Assembly: GCA_900318115.1 (NCBI GenBank)
Contig: ONJJ01000001.1
Location: forward strand, 1 to 64,000
Direction of reading: 5' to 3'
DNA length: 64,000 bases
Origin: an uncultured Prevotellaceae bacterium
GTDB lineage: Bacteria; Bacteroidota; Bacteroidia; Bacteroidales; Bacteroidaceae
Every line of letters starts with the position of its first letter. Position 1 is the stretch's first letter. Shown here piece by piece: positions 9,261 to 19,560 of this stretch. The notes under the pieces were generated by a model. That model worked only from the letters and a program-made list of their open reading frames with translations, was not told where the DNA came from and ran no database searches. A program made the translations under genes and the position numbers.

Positions 9261-9376
9261 AAAGACTGGGAAAAGGCCACAGGCAGGACGACCCGAACCG
9301 CAGACGCCTGCAGCAGAAAGAAGGAGAGGACGACGCTCGAGCGAGCGGATTGTTGAACAATGAAGCATTCTTGAAA

Positions 9377-12370
9377 GTGAAAAAGAGATATTTATTGGCC
9401 CTCGGGCTTGTGTGGCTGGCAGGACTTTGTCCTGCCCAAAAGCCACAAGAGCAAAACAGTATCGCAAGTTTCGTGGCTGGATTCACCTCCGGCTCTGGAA
9501 CCCGTAAGGTGGAGAGCCACCTGGAAGATCTGCAGATAGACACCGTGCAGAAAGAAGTCCGTGTCTTTGCCGATGAGATCATGGCGTGGTATCACTTCGA
9601 CCGCAACCGGGTGGAACAGACCTACGAGGCCCTGCGACAGTTGTTGCCTGCCGAGCGTCGTGACTTTAAACTGAAGATTTATTCCAAGGGGCAACTTCTC
9701 GAAGACCTGGTCCAGGGCGGCTGGGATCATGAGGAGGATCGCTTCTGGAACAAGGCAGAGCACCGCGGCAACGCATGGGTGACGCCGCTGGACCGACCTT
9801 ACTCCGTTGCCAAGGGACTTGGTGGCCGCCACCTGAGCGTCACCGCCAGCCATGGGCGCTACTACTCCATTGGCGACCACAAGTGGCAATGGCAGCGCCC
9901 GTATCTGTTCTGCACCACAGAAGACCTGCTCTCCCAAACCTTTGTGGTTCCCTACCTGATCCCGATGCTCGAGAATGCTGGCGCCGTGGTCTATTCCACA
10001 CGAGAGCGCGACTGGCAGAAGAATGAAGTCATCGTGGACAACGACACCCCCACCCAGGCCGGCACCTACTCCGAGCAGCAGGGCACTCAAGCCTGGGAGA
10101 CAGCCGGACTCGGCTTTGCCCACCTGAAGGCCGTCTATCAGAACGGCGACAATCCGTTTACCGACGGCACTTCCCGCAAGGTCGCTGCCCAGAGTCGAAA
10201 GTCACAGACGAGCAGCATCACTTGGACCCCAGCCATTCCGGCGGCCGGAGAGTACGCCGTCTATGTCTCCTACCCCACCCTCTCCACAAGTGTGCAGGAC
10301 GCCCACTACACCGTTCGCCATCGCGGACAATCAACCACCTTCCGCGTGAATCAGCAGATGGGCGGCGGCACCTGGGTTTACCTCGGCACCTTCGACTTCG
10401 GAGCCGGACAGAGTGCAGACAACTGCGTAGTGCTGACGAACCACAGTGCCTATCGCGGTCATGTGACAGCCGATGCCGTTCGTTTCGGGGGCGGCATGGG
10501 CAATATCGCACGCGGCGACAGCACCGGAGTCAGCATCAGCGGACTGCCCCGTTTCCTTGAGGGAGCGCGCTACACAGCCCAGTGGGCCGGGATGCCGCAA
10601 TGGGTGTATGGAAACAAAGGATTCACCAACGATTACTCCGAGGACATCAATGTGCGCTCGCTGACCACGAACCACTTGGCACGCGGCAGCGCCTTCGTTC
10701 CGCTGCCCAGGCCCTGGAACCCGGTCGAAGACCCCTCTGTGGCCAATCCGGACATCCCCGTCGTCCTCCGGCAGGACACTACGGGGACGGACGTCCAGGG
10801 CCTCGGCGTCCCCTTCGAGATGAGTATCGCCCTCCACACCGACGCCGGCTTCACGCGTGACCACACGACCGTAGGCTCGCTGGGAATCTACACCACGGAC
10901 TTCAACAAGGGGCGTTATCCATCGGGCCTCAGGCGCATGGCAGCCCGTGATGTCTGTGACCTCGTGATGAGTCAGTTGGAACGCGATCTTCAGGCCACCT
11001 ACGGCCAATGGTCACGCCGCCAGATGTACGATCGCAACTACAGTGAGAGCCGTGAGCCGGAGGTGCCGGGCATCATCCTCGAGATGCTCTCCCACCAGAA
11101 CTTCGCAGACCTCTGCCTGGGCCACGACCCCACCTTTAAGTTCACCCTTGCGCGGGCTGCCTACAAAGGTATTCTTCGCTATATCCACGCCATGCACGAC
11201 GACGACGATGTGGTGGTCCAGCCCTTGCCCGTGACCGCCCTCGGAGCCTACATCACCCCTGGTGCCCAGCAAATACGCGTCAGCTGGCTGGCCGTGGAGG
11301 ATCCATTGGAACCCAGTGCCATGCCCGAGGGCTTCGTCGTCTATCACGCCGAGGGCGACGGGGGCTTCGACAATGGCACCTACGTCACCGAGGCCCACTA
11401 CGAACTCGACAGCGCCACCCCCACCGTGCTCCACCGCTTCAAGGTCTGTGCCGTAAATGCCGGCGGCCAGAGTATGCCCTCGGAGGAAGTCTGTGCCTAT
11501 CTCTCTATGATCGGCGACAAACAGACCCTAGTCATCGATGCGTTCGACCGCCTGGCTGGTCCGCAGCCCATCGACAACGACAGCCTGCAGGGCTTCGACT
11601 TGAACGCCGACCCCGGGGTCCCCATGGCCAAAATGCCCGGCTACTGCGGACGTCAGACCAACTTTTCCAAGACGGGTATGGGACGTGAAGGCGCCAGCGG
11701 TTTAGGTTACAGCGGCTCAGAGCTCGAGGGCATGATTCTCGCCGGCAACACCCGCGACTGGAGCACCCGCCATGCCCAAGATATCATTGCCGCCACGGAG
11801 GGCCGCATGAGTGTCAGTAGCTGCACCGTCAGCGCCGTCAGCCGTGCCGACTTCGATAGCCGTGCCGTCAGTCTGATGGACATCGTCTTCGGTGCCGAGA
11901 AAGCCGACGGCTATTCCCTTCGTCCCTACAAGGTCTTCCCGTCCAGGCTGATTCAGGTCGCAGCCGAGTTTGCCCGTTCGGGCGGCAACCTCCTCGTCAG
12001 CGGAGCCTACGTAGGGTCCGACATGACCAGCGATGCCGACCGCCTCTTTACGCGTTCGCTCCTGAAATACGAATATGCCGGCGCCCTGCCCGCAGACTCC
12101 ATCAGCGGCATCACCAGTAACGATGGCAACTTCGACATACATCGCCGTCTCAACGAGGAACTCTACAGCGTGCCTGCCGTGGACTGCCTTGCACCCACGT
12201 CCGAGGCCTTCTGCCCCATGGTCTATGGTCCTTCCGGGGCGTCGGCTGCCGTGGCATATGATGGTCAGGACTATCGCTCCATGACCTTGGGATTTCCCCT
12301 CGAGAGCATCACGGATACGGCCATGCGTCGTCGTGTCCTGATGAATATCATTGCTTTCCTCACACGTTAG
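9377..12370 (+). CDS. Exported amidase_3-like protein with inserted golvesin-like domain and FN3 domain
   Basis: About 997 aa if translation begins at the GTG at 9377, which gives a clean signal peptide (KKRYLLALGLVWLAGLCPAQ); no in-frame ATG exists before the mature protein. Residues about 150-230 and 490-620 together form an N-acetylmuramoyl-L-alanine amidase fold: SHGRYY (zinc His), CTTEDLL (zinc Glu), ALHTDAGF (zinc His) and GIILEMLSHQNFADL (catalytic Glu). Between them sits a domain of about 150 residues like the C-terminal domain of golvesin/xanthan-lyase-annotated proteins (GEYAVYVSYPTLSTS to TADAVRFGGGMG). An FN3 domain (about 635-710) and a C-terminal domain of uncertain fold follow. 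Role in peptidoglycan turnover is inferred; the cognate label in databases is often the misleading 'xanthan lyase'. Confidence 0.85.
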   Translation: MKKRYLLALGLVWLAGLCPAQKPQEQNSIASFVAGFTSGSGTRKVESHLEDLQIDTVQKEVRVFADEIMAWYHFDRNRVEQTYEALRQLLPAERRDFKLKIYSKGQLLEDLVQGGWDHEEDRFWNKAEHRGNAWVTPLDRPYSVAKGLGGRHLSVTASHGRYYSIGDHKWQWQRPYLFCTTEDLLSQTFVVPYLIPMLENAGAVVYSTRERDWQKNEVIVDNDTPTQAGTYSEQQGTQAWETAGLGFAHLKAVYQNGDNPFTDGTSRKVAAQSRKSQTSSITWTPAIPAAGEYAVYVSYPTLSTSVQDAHYTVRHRGQSTTFRVNQQMGGGTWVYLGTFDFGAGQSADNCVVLTNHSAYRGHVTADAVRFGGGMGNIARGDSTGVSISGLPRFLEGARYTAQWAGMPQWVYGNKGFTNDYSEDINVRSLTTNHLARGSAFVPLPRPWNPVEDPSVANPDIPVVLRQDTTGTDVQGLGVPFEMSIALHTDAGFTRDHTTVGSLGIYTTDFNKGRYPSGLRRMAARDVCDLVMSQLERDLQATYGQWSRRQMYDRNYSESREPEVPGIILEMLSHQNFADLCLGHDPTFKFTLARAAYKGILRYIHAMHDDDDVVVQPLPVTALGAYITPGAQQIRVSWLAVEDPLEPSAMPEGFVVYHAEGDGGFDNGTYVTEAHYELDSATPTVLHRFKVCAVNAGGQSMPSEEVCAYLSMIGDKQTLVIDAFDRLAGPQPIDNDSLQGFDLNADPGVPMAKMPGYCGRQTNFSKTGMGREGASGLGYSGSELEGMILAGNTRDWSTRHAQDIIAATEGRMSVSSCTVSAVSRADFDSRAVSLMDIVFGAEKADGYSLRPYKVFPSRLIQVAAEFARSGGNLLVSGAYVGSDMTSDADRLFTRSLLKYEYAGALPADSISGITSNDGNFDIHRRLNEELYSVPAVDCLAPTSEAFCPMVYGPSGASAAVAYDGQDYRSMTLGFPLESITDTAMRRRVLMNIIAFLTR

Positions 12371-12374
12371 CCCC

Positions 12375-13088
12375 ATGGGTACACCCACCTTCCAATTCAA
12401 ACAATTCACGATAGCCCATGACCGCTGTGCGATGAAAGTGGGCACTGATGGCGTGCTTGTCGGTGCCTGGTCCCAACTTCCCGCCCGAGGCCGCCTCCTC
12501 GATGTCGGCACTGGCACGGGGCTGATAGCCCTCATGGTGGCCCAGCGCTCACCAGCATCGTTCGTTACGGGAATCGACATTATTCCGGAGGCGGTGGAGC
12601 AGGCCCGTGAGAACGTGGCCGCGTCGCCCTTTGCCGACCGCATCGAAATCCGTCTGCAATCGCTGCAGGAGATAGCTGCTGCCGGCCAGTCCTTCGACGC
12701 CATCATCTGCAATCCTCCCTTCTTCGCGGAAAACTTGTTGCCGCCAGACTCCTCACGAAGCATCGCCCGCCACACGCAGGAGGGCTCGCTCACCTTCGGG
12801 GAACTGGCCGCGTGCAGCGCGCGTCTGCTGGCCGATGGAGGCAGCCTCAGTGTCATCCTCCCCACTTCGGCCTTCGACTCGTTCCGTCTTCTCTGCTTTG
12901 CCCAGGGTCTCTTCCTCCAGCGCTCCTGCCTCGTCCAGGGCACGCCGCGCAAGGCTCCCAAGCGAGTGCTCGCCACCTTCGTCAAGGGCGAGGCTACGTG
13001 GACCCCTGAAAAGCCTCTTATTCTGAATGACGGAGGGCGCAGAACCGACGATTATGCAGCTCTGACGCACGATTTCTACCTTTGGTAG
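12375..13088 (+). CDS. trmN6: tRNA1(Val) adenine-37 N6-methyltransferase (TrmN6/YfiC-like)
   Basis: 237 aa from the ATG five bases after the amidase stop. N-terminal FKQFTIAHDRCAMKVGTDGVLVGAW is the family signature; then the SAM-binding loop LLDVGTGTGLIALMVAQ (about 42-58), acidic GIDIIPEAVEQARENV and the catalytic NPPF (ICNPPFFAENLL). It methylates N6 of A37 in tRNA using S-adenosylmethionine. Probably translationally linked to the upstream gene by the very short spacing. Confidence 0.9.
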   Translation: MGTPTFQFKQFTIAHDRCAMKVGTDGVLVGAWSQLPARGRLLDVGTGTGLIALMVAQRSPASFVTGIDIIPEAVEQARENVAASPFADRIEIRLQSLQEIAAAGQSFDAIICNPPFFAENLLPPDSSRSIARHTQEGSLTFGELAACSARLLADGGSLSVILPTSAFDSFRLLCFAQGLFLQRSCLVQGTPRKAPKRVLATFVKGEATWTPEKPLILNDGGRRTDDYAALTHDFYLW

Positions 13089-13109
13089 GCGCTTTCTTGC
13101 CATAAAATG

Positions 13110-13140
13110 CTTGAAATATCGCAAATTATCACTACCTTTG
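13110..13140 (+). promoter_or_regulatory. Promoter of lon
   Basis: CTTG (13110-13113), 19-base spacer, TACCTTTG (13133-13140), about 50 bases before lon. The -7 box is perfect; the -33 box keeps three of four bases. Confidence 0.65.
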
Positions 13141-13189
13141 CGCGCTCTTTCTGAGGAAATGAGCGTTTCACAACGTAATTAGGCATAGC

Positions 13190-15637
13190 ATGATGCAGTC
13201 AAATAGCAACTCATTCTCTTTCATCGCCGACTTCGACGGCAACGACTTGCGCATATTCGACATCCCCTTCGACGATGTACTTCCTGTGCTGCCGCTGCGC
13301 GACACGGTGCTCTTCCCCGGCGTAATCTTGCCAGTGGCTATCGGGCGTCCTCTCTCCATCCACCTCGTCCGGGAGGCCGATGTCACAGGTGCCATCTTCG
13401 CCACAGCCACCCAGCGCGAACCGCAGGTCGAATGGCCGAGCGGCAAAGACCTCTACGACCGCGGCGTGGCAGCGCGTGTGCTGCGCATCTTCGATTTGCC
13501 CGACGGCAACTGCACAGCCCTCCTCCAGGGACTCAGCAGTGTGGAGCTCTCCCGCTTTAAGGTAGATGCCACGGGTATCCGGGCCCACGTCAAGCGCTGC
13601 GAGGAAATGATTCCTGAAATGGACGACCCCGTCTTCACCGTCGTGAACTCCCACCTTCGCGACCGGATGATCGAGTACATGGAGCTCAGCGACCGCTATG
13701 GCGATGAGGACATTGCCGGACTGAACAACTACTACGGCATGCCCTTCTTCCTGAACCACGTCTGCACCAATGCACCGCTGCCTGTGGATGAGAAGCTGAA
13801 CCTGCTCATCGAGCCCAGCCCCTTGGCGCGCGCCACACAGCTGCTGCGCTTGCTGGCACGTGAAATCCAACTCGCAAACCTGAGCAGCGAGATTCGACAG
13901 CAGACACAGGCCGACATCGACAAGCAGCAGCGCGAGTTCTTCCTCCAGCAGCAGCTACGCAACATTCAGGAACAATTAGGCAACTCCAAGCAGGACGATG
14001 CCATACGCTTCCGCGAGAAAGCTCAAGGAATGAACATCCCACAGGAGGCCTACGACACCTTCATCCACGAGGTCGAGAAGCTGGAACGGCTGAATCCTCA
14101 GAGCCCCGACTACCAGGTCCTATACAACTACCTCGAAGTGATGCTCCAGCTACCCTGGGGAGTACTGACGAAAGATAACCTCAACCTCAAAAACGCCGAG
14201 CGGGTGCTGAATAAGAACCACTACGGCATGAAGGAAGTCAAGGAACGAATACTCGAGCACCTGGCCGTGCGCCAGATGAGTCAAGGCGAAGGCAAGTCCA
14301 CCATCATCTGCCTCTATGGCCCTCCCGGAGTGGGCAAGACTTCACTCTGCAAGAGCATAGCGTCGGCACTGAAGCGCAAGTACGTCCGCGCCTCGCTTGG
14401 AGGACTGCACGACGAAGCCGAAATCCGCGGACACCGACGCACCTACATCGGTGCCATGCCCGGGCGTATCATCAAGAGTCTCATCAAGGCCGAGTCCGCC
14501 AACCCCGTCTTCGTCCTCGACGAGATCGACAAGATCACCGAGCACACCAACAACGGAGACCCTGCCAGCGCCCTGCTCGAAGTCCTCGACCCCGAGCAGA
14601 ACAGCACCTTCCACGACAATTTCCTGGAGGTGGACTTCGACCTCTCCAAGGTCATGTTCATCGCTACTGCCAACAACGTCGGGGCCATCCCCCAGCCGCT
14701 GCTCGACCGCATGGAACTCATCGAGGTGAACGGCTACATCACCGAGGAAAAGATTGAAATCGCCCGCCGACACCTCGAGCCGCGCGTCAAGGAGAACTGC
14801 GGCATCGCCGACCGGAGCGAACTGAAGTTCACCAAGGCCGCCCTGGAATTCCTCATCGAGCGCTACACCCGCGAAAGCGGCGTGCGCGGACTCGAGAAGG
14901 AGTTGGATCGCTTCTACCGCAAGATGGTGCTCCACTATGAACGCTACCAGACCTTCCCCGCTACAAAGATAGAGCCCTCCGACGTGGAGCGCATTCTCGG
15001 CAAACCCAAGTACACCCGTGATATTTATCAAGGCAACGGCTTTGCCGGCGTCGTCACCGGGCTGGCCTGGACTAGCGTCGGAGGCGAGATCCTGTTCATC
15101 GAGACCAGTCTCAGCCGCGGCAAGGGACAGAAGCTCACCCTTACCGGCAACCTCGGCGACGTAATGAAGGAATCCGCTATGCTCGCCGTGGAGTTCATCA
15201 AGGCCCACGCGGAGGACATCGGCGTGGATCTGCGCGTCTTCGACAACTACAATATTCACATCCACGTGCCCGAGGGTGCTGTGCCCAAAGATGGCCCCAG
15301 CGCCGGTATCACCATGGCAACCAGCCTCGTCTCGGCACTGACACAACGGCGCGTGCGCCAGAACCTGGCCATGACGGGCGAGATCACCCTGCGCGGCAAA
15401 GTCCTGCCCGTAGGAGGCATCAAGGAGAAAATTCTGGCGGCCAAGCGCGCCGGCATCACCGACATCATCCTCTGCAACGCCAACCGCAAGGACATCGAGG
15501 AAATCGATGAGATGTATCTTCAGGGACTCACTTTCCACTATGTCGAGAACATACTAGACGTGCTCCGCTTCGCCCTCCTTGAGGAACAAGTGGCGCACCC
15601 CATCCACTTCACCTTCGACGAAGAAAAAGAAAAATGA
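13190..15637 (+). CDS. lon: ATP-dependent protease Lon
   Basis: 815 aa, normal length for LonA. N-terminal substrate-binding domain ([23 protein letters not shown]), coiled-coil middle, AAA+ module with Walker [10 protein letters not shown] (about 380) and Walker B FVLDEIDK, then the Ser-Lys peptidase domain with the catalytic Ser in PKDGPSAG (about 702) and Lys in [14 protein letters not shown] (about 745). Degrades misfolded and regulatory cytosolic proteins. It has its own promoter and overlaps tgt by four bases (ATGA), so lon, tgt and probably the next two genes form one transcript. An alternative start is the adjacent ATG at 13193. Confidence 0.97.
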   Translation: MMQSNSNSFSFIADFDGNDLRIFDIPFDDVLPVLPLRDTVLFPGVILPVAIGRPLSIHLVREADVTGAIFATATQREPQVEWPSGKDLYDRGVAARVLRIFDLPDGNCTALLQGLSSVELSRFKVDATGIRAHVKRCEEMIPEMDDPVFTVVNSHLRDRMIEYMELSDRYGDEDIAGLNNYYGMPFFLNHVCTNAPLPVDEKLNLLIEPSPLARATQLLRLLAREIQLANLSSEIRQQTQADIDKQQREFFLQQQLRNIQEQLGNSKQDDAIRFREKAQGMNIPQEAYDTFIHEVEKLERLNPQSPDYQVLYNYLEVMLQLPWGVLTKDNLNLKNAERVLNKNHYGMKEVKERILEHLAVRQMSQGEGKSTIICLYGPPGVGKTSLCKSIASALKRKYVRASLGGLHDEAEIRGHRRTYIGAMPGRIIKSLIKAESANPVFVLDEIDKITEHTNNGDPASALLEVLDPEQNSTFHDNFLEVDFDLSKVMFIATANNVGAIPQPLLDRMELIEVNGYITEEKIEIARRHLEPRVKENCGIADRSELKFTKAALEFLIERYTRESGVRGLEKELDRFYRKMVLHYERYQTFPATKIEPSDVERILGKPKYTRDIYQGNGFAGVVTGLAWTSVGGEILFIETSLSRGKGQKLTLTGNLGDVMKESAMLAVEFIKAHAEDIGVDLRVFDNYNIHIHVPEGAVPKDGPSAGITMATSLVSALTQRRVRQNLAMTGEITLRGKVLPVGGIKEKILAAKRAGITDIILCNANRKDIEEIDEMYLQGLTFHYVENILDVLRFALLEEQVAHPIHFTFDEEKEK

Positions 15638-16764
15638 CTTTCACTTTAGAACATACAGATCCCCAGAGCAGCGCCCGCGCTGGAGTCCTGCACACCGATC
15701 ACGGCGACATCCACACACCGATATTTATGCCCGTGGGCACCGTAGGGTCCGTGAAGGGTGTCCAGTTGCGCGACCTCTATGAGGACATCAACGCCGAAAT
15801 CATCCTGGGCAACACCTATCACCTCTACCTCCGCCCCGGCACCGACATCATCGAGCGCGCCGGCGGCCTGCATCAGTTCAACGGTTTCCGTCGCCCGATG
15901 CTCACCGACAGCGGCGGCTTCCAGGTATTCTCCCTCACCGGTATTCGCCGTCTGCGCGAGGAAGGCTGCGAGTTCCGCAGCCACATCGACGGCAGCAAGC
16001 ACTTCTTCTCGCCCGAGCGGGTGATGGACATCGAGCGCAGCATCGGAGCTGACATCATGATGGCCTTCGACGAGTGCCCGCCTGGAACGGCTCCCTACGA
16101 CTACGCCCGTAAGAGTTTGACACTCACCCACCATTGGCTCGATCGGTGCATCCATCGCTTCAACGAGACAGAACCCCGCTACGGCTACCACCAGTCCCTA
16201 TTCCCCATCGTGCAGGGCTGCACCTACCGCGACCTGCGCACCGAGAGCGCCGAATTCGTGGCCTCCAAGCAGGCAGAGGGCAACGCTATCGGCGGCCTGG
16301 CCGTGGGCGAACCCGCCGAGGTCATGTACGAGATGATAGAACTCGTCAACGGCATCCTCCCCAAGGACCGCCCCCGCTACCTTATGGGAGTAGGAACGCC
16401 CGTGAACATCCTCGAATCCATAGCGCTCGGAGTCGATATGTTCGACTGCGTCATGCCCACACGCAACGGACGCAATGCCATGCTCTTCACCTCCGAGGGA
16501 GTGATGAATATGCGCAACGCCAAGTGGGCCACGGACTTCTCACCCATAGACCCCAACGGAACCAGCTACGTGGACCGCACCTATACCCGCGCCTACCTGC
16601 ACCACCTCTACAAGGCACAGGAACTGCTGGCCCTGCAGATCGGCAGTATCCACAACCTCGCCTTCTACCTCTGGCTCGTCCGCCAGGCCCGCAACCACAT
16701 CATCGCCGGCGACTTCCGCGACTGGAAAGAGATCATGATCCGGCGCGTCAGCCAAAGGCTGTGA
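15634..16764 (+). CDS. tgt: Queuine/preQ1 tRNA-ribosyltransferase lacking the usual zinc-site cysteines
   Basis: 376 aa. Exchanges guanine-34 for preQ1 (or queuine) in tRNAs with GUN anticodons. Conserved parts: TPIFMPVGTVGSVKG, ILGNTYHLYLRPG, LTDSGGFQVFSL (catalytic Asp), FDECPPG, GGLAVGEP and the nucleophile region GVDMFDCVMPTRNGRN. The C-terminal zinc site of most bacterial enzymes (CxC, CxxC and a following His) is missing: that position reads DPNGTSYVDRTYTRAYLHHL, with no Cys. I believe Bacteroides homologs share this loss. Overlaps lon by four bases. Confidence 0.95.
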   Translation: MTFTLEHTDPQSSARAGVLHTDHGDIHTPIFMPVGTVGSVKGVQLRDLYEDINAEIILGNTYHLYLRPGTDIIERAGGLHQFNGFRRPMLTDSGGFQVFSLTGIRRLREEGCEFRSHIDGSKHFFSPERVMDIERSIGADIMMAFDECPPGTAPYDYARKSLTLTHHWLDRCIHRFNETEPRYGYHQSLFPIVQGCTYRDLRTESAEFVASKQAEGNAIGGLAVGEPAEVMYEMIELVNGILPKDRPRYLMGVGTPVNILESIALGVDMFDCVMPTRNGRNAMLFTSEGVMNMRNAKWATDFSPIDPNGTSYVDRTYTRAYLHHLYKAQELLALQIGSIHNLAFYLWLVRQARNHIIAGDFRDWKEIMIRRVSQRL

Positions 16765-16834
16765 GTGGAGGCGAAAAGACTTCCATCGACAATCGACATC
16801 CCTACATCCCGAAACCCCGAAATAAAAGAGTAAT

Positions 16835-17950
16835 TTGAACATCCTGCAATCCATAAAGCGTAATCTGTTCTCCCGGTTCGACCGATACATCATCGGCAAG
16901 TTCCTGGGAACCTACTTCTTCAGCATCGTGCTCATCATCTCTATCGCCGTGGTCTTCGACTTCTCCGAGAATTCAGACAAGTTCACGATGAACCACGCCC
17001 CGATGTCGGCCCTACTGAAGTACTACATGGATTTCATCCCCTTCTACACCAACCTCTTCTCGGCCCTCTTCGTCTTCATCGCTGTCATCTTCTTCACCTC
17101 CAAGCTGGCCGAAAACAGCGAGATCATCGCTATGATGAGCACCGGCATCAGCTTCAGCCGTCTGCTGCGTCCCTACCTCCTGTCCTCGGCCCTCATCGCA
17201 CTCATCAGCTTCTATCTGGGTTCGGACGTGATCCCGCGCGGCTCCACCAAGCGCATAGAATTCGAGCTGCGCTACAAGAGCCGCAAGAAACCTAAGATTG
17301 CCGAGCACATGCAGCTGCAGGTCGATACCGGCGTCATCGCCTACCTCGACTATTTCGACGGCGACCGCAAGATAGGCTACCGCTTCTCCCTCGACAAATT
17401 CCAGAACAAGAGCCTCGTCAGCCACCTCACCGCACAGCGCATACAGTACGACACCCTCGCCGACGAGCGCTTCCACTGGAAACTCTACGAGGTCAAGATA
17501 CGAACCCTGCAAGGACTGCGCGAGCAAATCGACACTCACCAGTACCTCGACAGCCTGATCATCATGGAACCCAGCGACTTCTTGGCCACCAAGAACCAGC
17601 AGCAGGCACTCACCAACCAAGAACTCCTGGAATATATCGAACGCCAGCAGCTGCGCGGGTCGGGCAACGTCAAGGTCTTCGAAGTCGAATACCACAAGCG
17701 CTTTGCCGACCCCTTTGCCGCCTTCATCCTCTCCACCATAGGACTCAGCCTCAGTTTCCGCAAGCGCAAGGGAGGCATGGGAGGAGCACTCGGCATCGGA
17801 CTCGCACTATCGGCCACATACATCATGCTCCAGACCATCTCCTCCACCTTCGCCATCAACAGCAACTGGCCCTGTATGCTCGCCGCCTGGATTCCCAATA
17901 TCCTGTTCACCATCATCGCCCTCTATCTCTATCGCAGGGCGCTCAGATAA
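16835..17950 (+). CDS. LptF/LptG-family lipopolysaccharide export permease, TTG start
   Basis: 371 aa. The family pattern is clear: an N-terminal cytosolic helix, membrane segments at about 25-47, 65-88 and 105-128, a long periplasmic beta-jellyroll, then three C-terminal membrane segments (AAFILSTIGLSLSF onward). RYIIGKFLGTYFFSIVLIIS is a typical start of the first membrane segment. These proteins pair with LptB2 to extract LPS from the inner membrane. No in-frame ATG or GTG precedes the first membrane helix, so the TTG at 16835 (NILQSIKRNLFSRFD) is the most likely start. LptF versus LptG cannot be decided. Confidence 0.9.
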   Translation: MNILQSIKRNLFSRFDRYIIGKFLGTYFFSIVLIISIAVVFDFSENSDKFTMNHAPMSALLKYYMDFIPFYTNLFSALFVFIAVIFFTSKLAENSEIIAMMSTGISFSRLLRPYLLSSALIALISFYLGSDVIPRGSTKRIEFELRYKSRKKPKIAEHMQLQVDTGVIAYLDYFDGDRKIGYRFSLDKFQNKSLVSHLTAQRIQYDTLADERFHWKLYEVKIRTLQGLREQIDTHQYLDSLIIMEPSDFLATKNQQQALTNQELLEYIERQQLRGSGNVKVFEVEYHKRFADPFAAFILSTIGLSLSFRKRKGGMGGALGIGLALSATYIMLQTISSTFAINSNWPCMLAAWIPNILFTIIALYLYRRALR

Positions 17951-17984
17951 ACCCACTTTAGGCCCCAAAAGACCCATACCCCCT

Positions 17985-19457
17985 ATGCAATTCGAAGAAT
18001 TAGATCTCAACTACGACGTACTCGACGCCCTCGACGACATGCACTTCGTCGACTGCACTCCCATTCAGGAACAAGCCATCCCCCCACTGCTTGAGGGACG
18101 CGACCTCATCGGCGTGGCACAGACCGGCACCGGCAAGACCGCTGCCTACCTCCTGCCCGTGCTCTCGCTGCTGCGCGACGGCGGCTACCCCAAGGACGCC
18201 ATCAACTGCGTCATCATGTCCCCCACACGCGAGCTGGCACAACAGATAGACCAGGCCATGGAAGGCTTCTCATACTACCTCGATGACATCTCCAGCGTCA
18301 GCGTCTATGGCGGCAACGATGGAATCCGCTACGAGCAGGAGAAACGAGCCCTCCAGCTCGGAGCCGACGTCATCATCGCCACACCCGGCCGTCTCATCAG
18401 CCACCTCTCCCTCGGCAACGTGGACCTCTCGCGCGTCAGCTTCTTCATCCTCGACGAGGCCGACCGCATGCTCGATATGGGATTCTCCGAGGATATCATG
18501 CAGATCGTATCCTTCCTGCCCAAGCAGCGACAGACCATTATGTTCTCCGCCACCATGCCAGCCAAGATTGTGGAGCTCGCCAAGACCATACTCACCGATC
18601 CCGTGGAGGTGAAGATCGCCTTGAACAAACCCGCCGAAGGCATCTGCCAGAGCGCCTACGTCTGCTATGAGGCCCAGAAGCTGCGCATCATCCAGCACCT
18701 CTTCCGCCAGCGCAAGCCTGAGCGAGTCATCATTTTCGTTGGAAAGAAAGTCCACACCAAGGACGTCGCCATCACACTCAAGCGCCTCGGTTATAACGTC
18801 GAAGCCATGCACAGCGACCTCCTGCAAGAACAGCGCGACGACGTCATGTACCGCTTCAAGACGGGACAGGTGGACATCCTTGTGGCCACCGACATTGTGG
18901 CCCGCGGCATCGACATCGATGACATCCAGCTCGTCATCAACTACGACGTGCCCCACGATGAGGAAGACTACGTCCACCGCATCGGCCGCACAGCTCGTGC
19001 CGGCAAGGACGGACGCGCCATCACCCTGGTCTCGGAGAAAGACCAACCCCTCTTCGCCGACATCGAACATTTCCTCGAGAAAGAAGTGCCCAAGGAACCC
19101 GTGCCCGAAGAACTGGGCGAGGCACCTGCCTACACCGGACGTGGCGAGCGCAGCCGCTCCGGCCATTCCTCCCACTCACGCCGCCGCTCCGGCAATCGTC
19201 CCGGCTCCCATTCGCGCCGCAAGAAAGCCTCTTCCCCCAAGCAATCCAACTCCTCCACCTCCTCCAAGCAATCCCCTTCCCCCAAAGCAACTCCTAATCA
19301 GGGTCAGGCGACACCTCCGGCATCTTCCAAGCCCCAAAATCCCGTTCCCCCATCCGACAACGCCGCTTCGCCCGCCAGTCCCGCTGCACAGGTAAAGAAG
19401 AAGTCCCGGCATCGCGGAGGTCGCAACCGACGCAAACCCGGAGCATCCACAGAATAA
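17985..19457 (+). CDS. DEAD-box RNA helicase (RhlE-like) with basic low-complexity tail
   Basis: 490 aa. Motifs in order: Q motif (TPIQEQAIPPL), Walker A QTGTGKTAAYLLP, PTRELAQQ, ATPGR, DEADRMLDMGF, SATMP, ATDIVARGIDIDD and HRIGRTARAG. After residue about 385 the protein becomes a Ser/Pro/Lys/Arg-rich disordered tail (SGHSSHSRRRSGN, ending KKKSRHRGGRNRRKPGASTE), typical of RNA-binding extensions. Probably acts in ribosome assembly or mRNA decay and cold adaptation. It is the last gene of the lon run, 34 bases behind the Lpt permease. Confidence 0.95.
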   Translation: MQFEELDLNYDVLDALDDMHFVDCTPIQEQAIPPLLEGRDLIGVAQTGTGKTAAYLLPVLSLLRDGGYPKDAINCVIMSPTRELAQQIDQAMEGFSYYLDDISSVSVYGGNDGIRYEQEKRALQLGADVIIATPGRLISHLSLGNVDLSRVSFFILDEADRMLDMGFSEDIMQIVSFLPKQRQTIMFSATMPAKIVELAKTILTDPVEVKIALNKPAEGICQSAYVCYEAQKLRIIQHLFRQRKPERVIIFVGKKVHTKDVAITLKRLGYNVEAMHSDLLQEQRDDVMYRFKTGQVDILVATDIVARGIDIDDIQLVINYDVPHDEEDYVHRIGRTARAGKDGRAITLVSEKDQPLFADIEHFLEKEVPKEPVPEELGEAPAYTGRGERSRSGHSSHSRRRSGNRPGSHSRRKKASSPKQSNSSTSSKQSPSPKATPNQGQATPPASSKPQNPVPPSDNAASPASPAAQVKKKSRHRGGRNRRKPGASTE

Positions 19458-19560
19458 ACCTTTTATTCAAGTTTCGCAAGCAAGAAGAAGCTGCTTGTCT
19501 CGTATCATTTTGCAGTAGTTAGGCCTTAGGAAGGAGACATCACGGCATATCACGTCACAC

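Noticed and set aside
14342-15538. 398-codon frame opposite lon
   Set aside because: Antisense of the conserved Lon AAA+ and protease domains; no features of its own.
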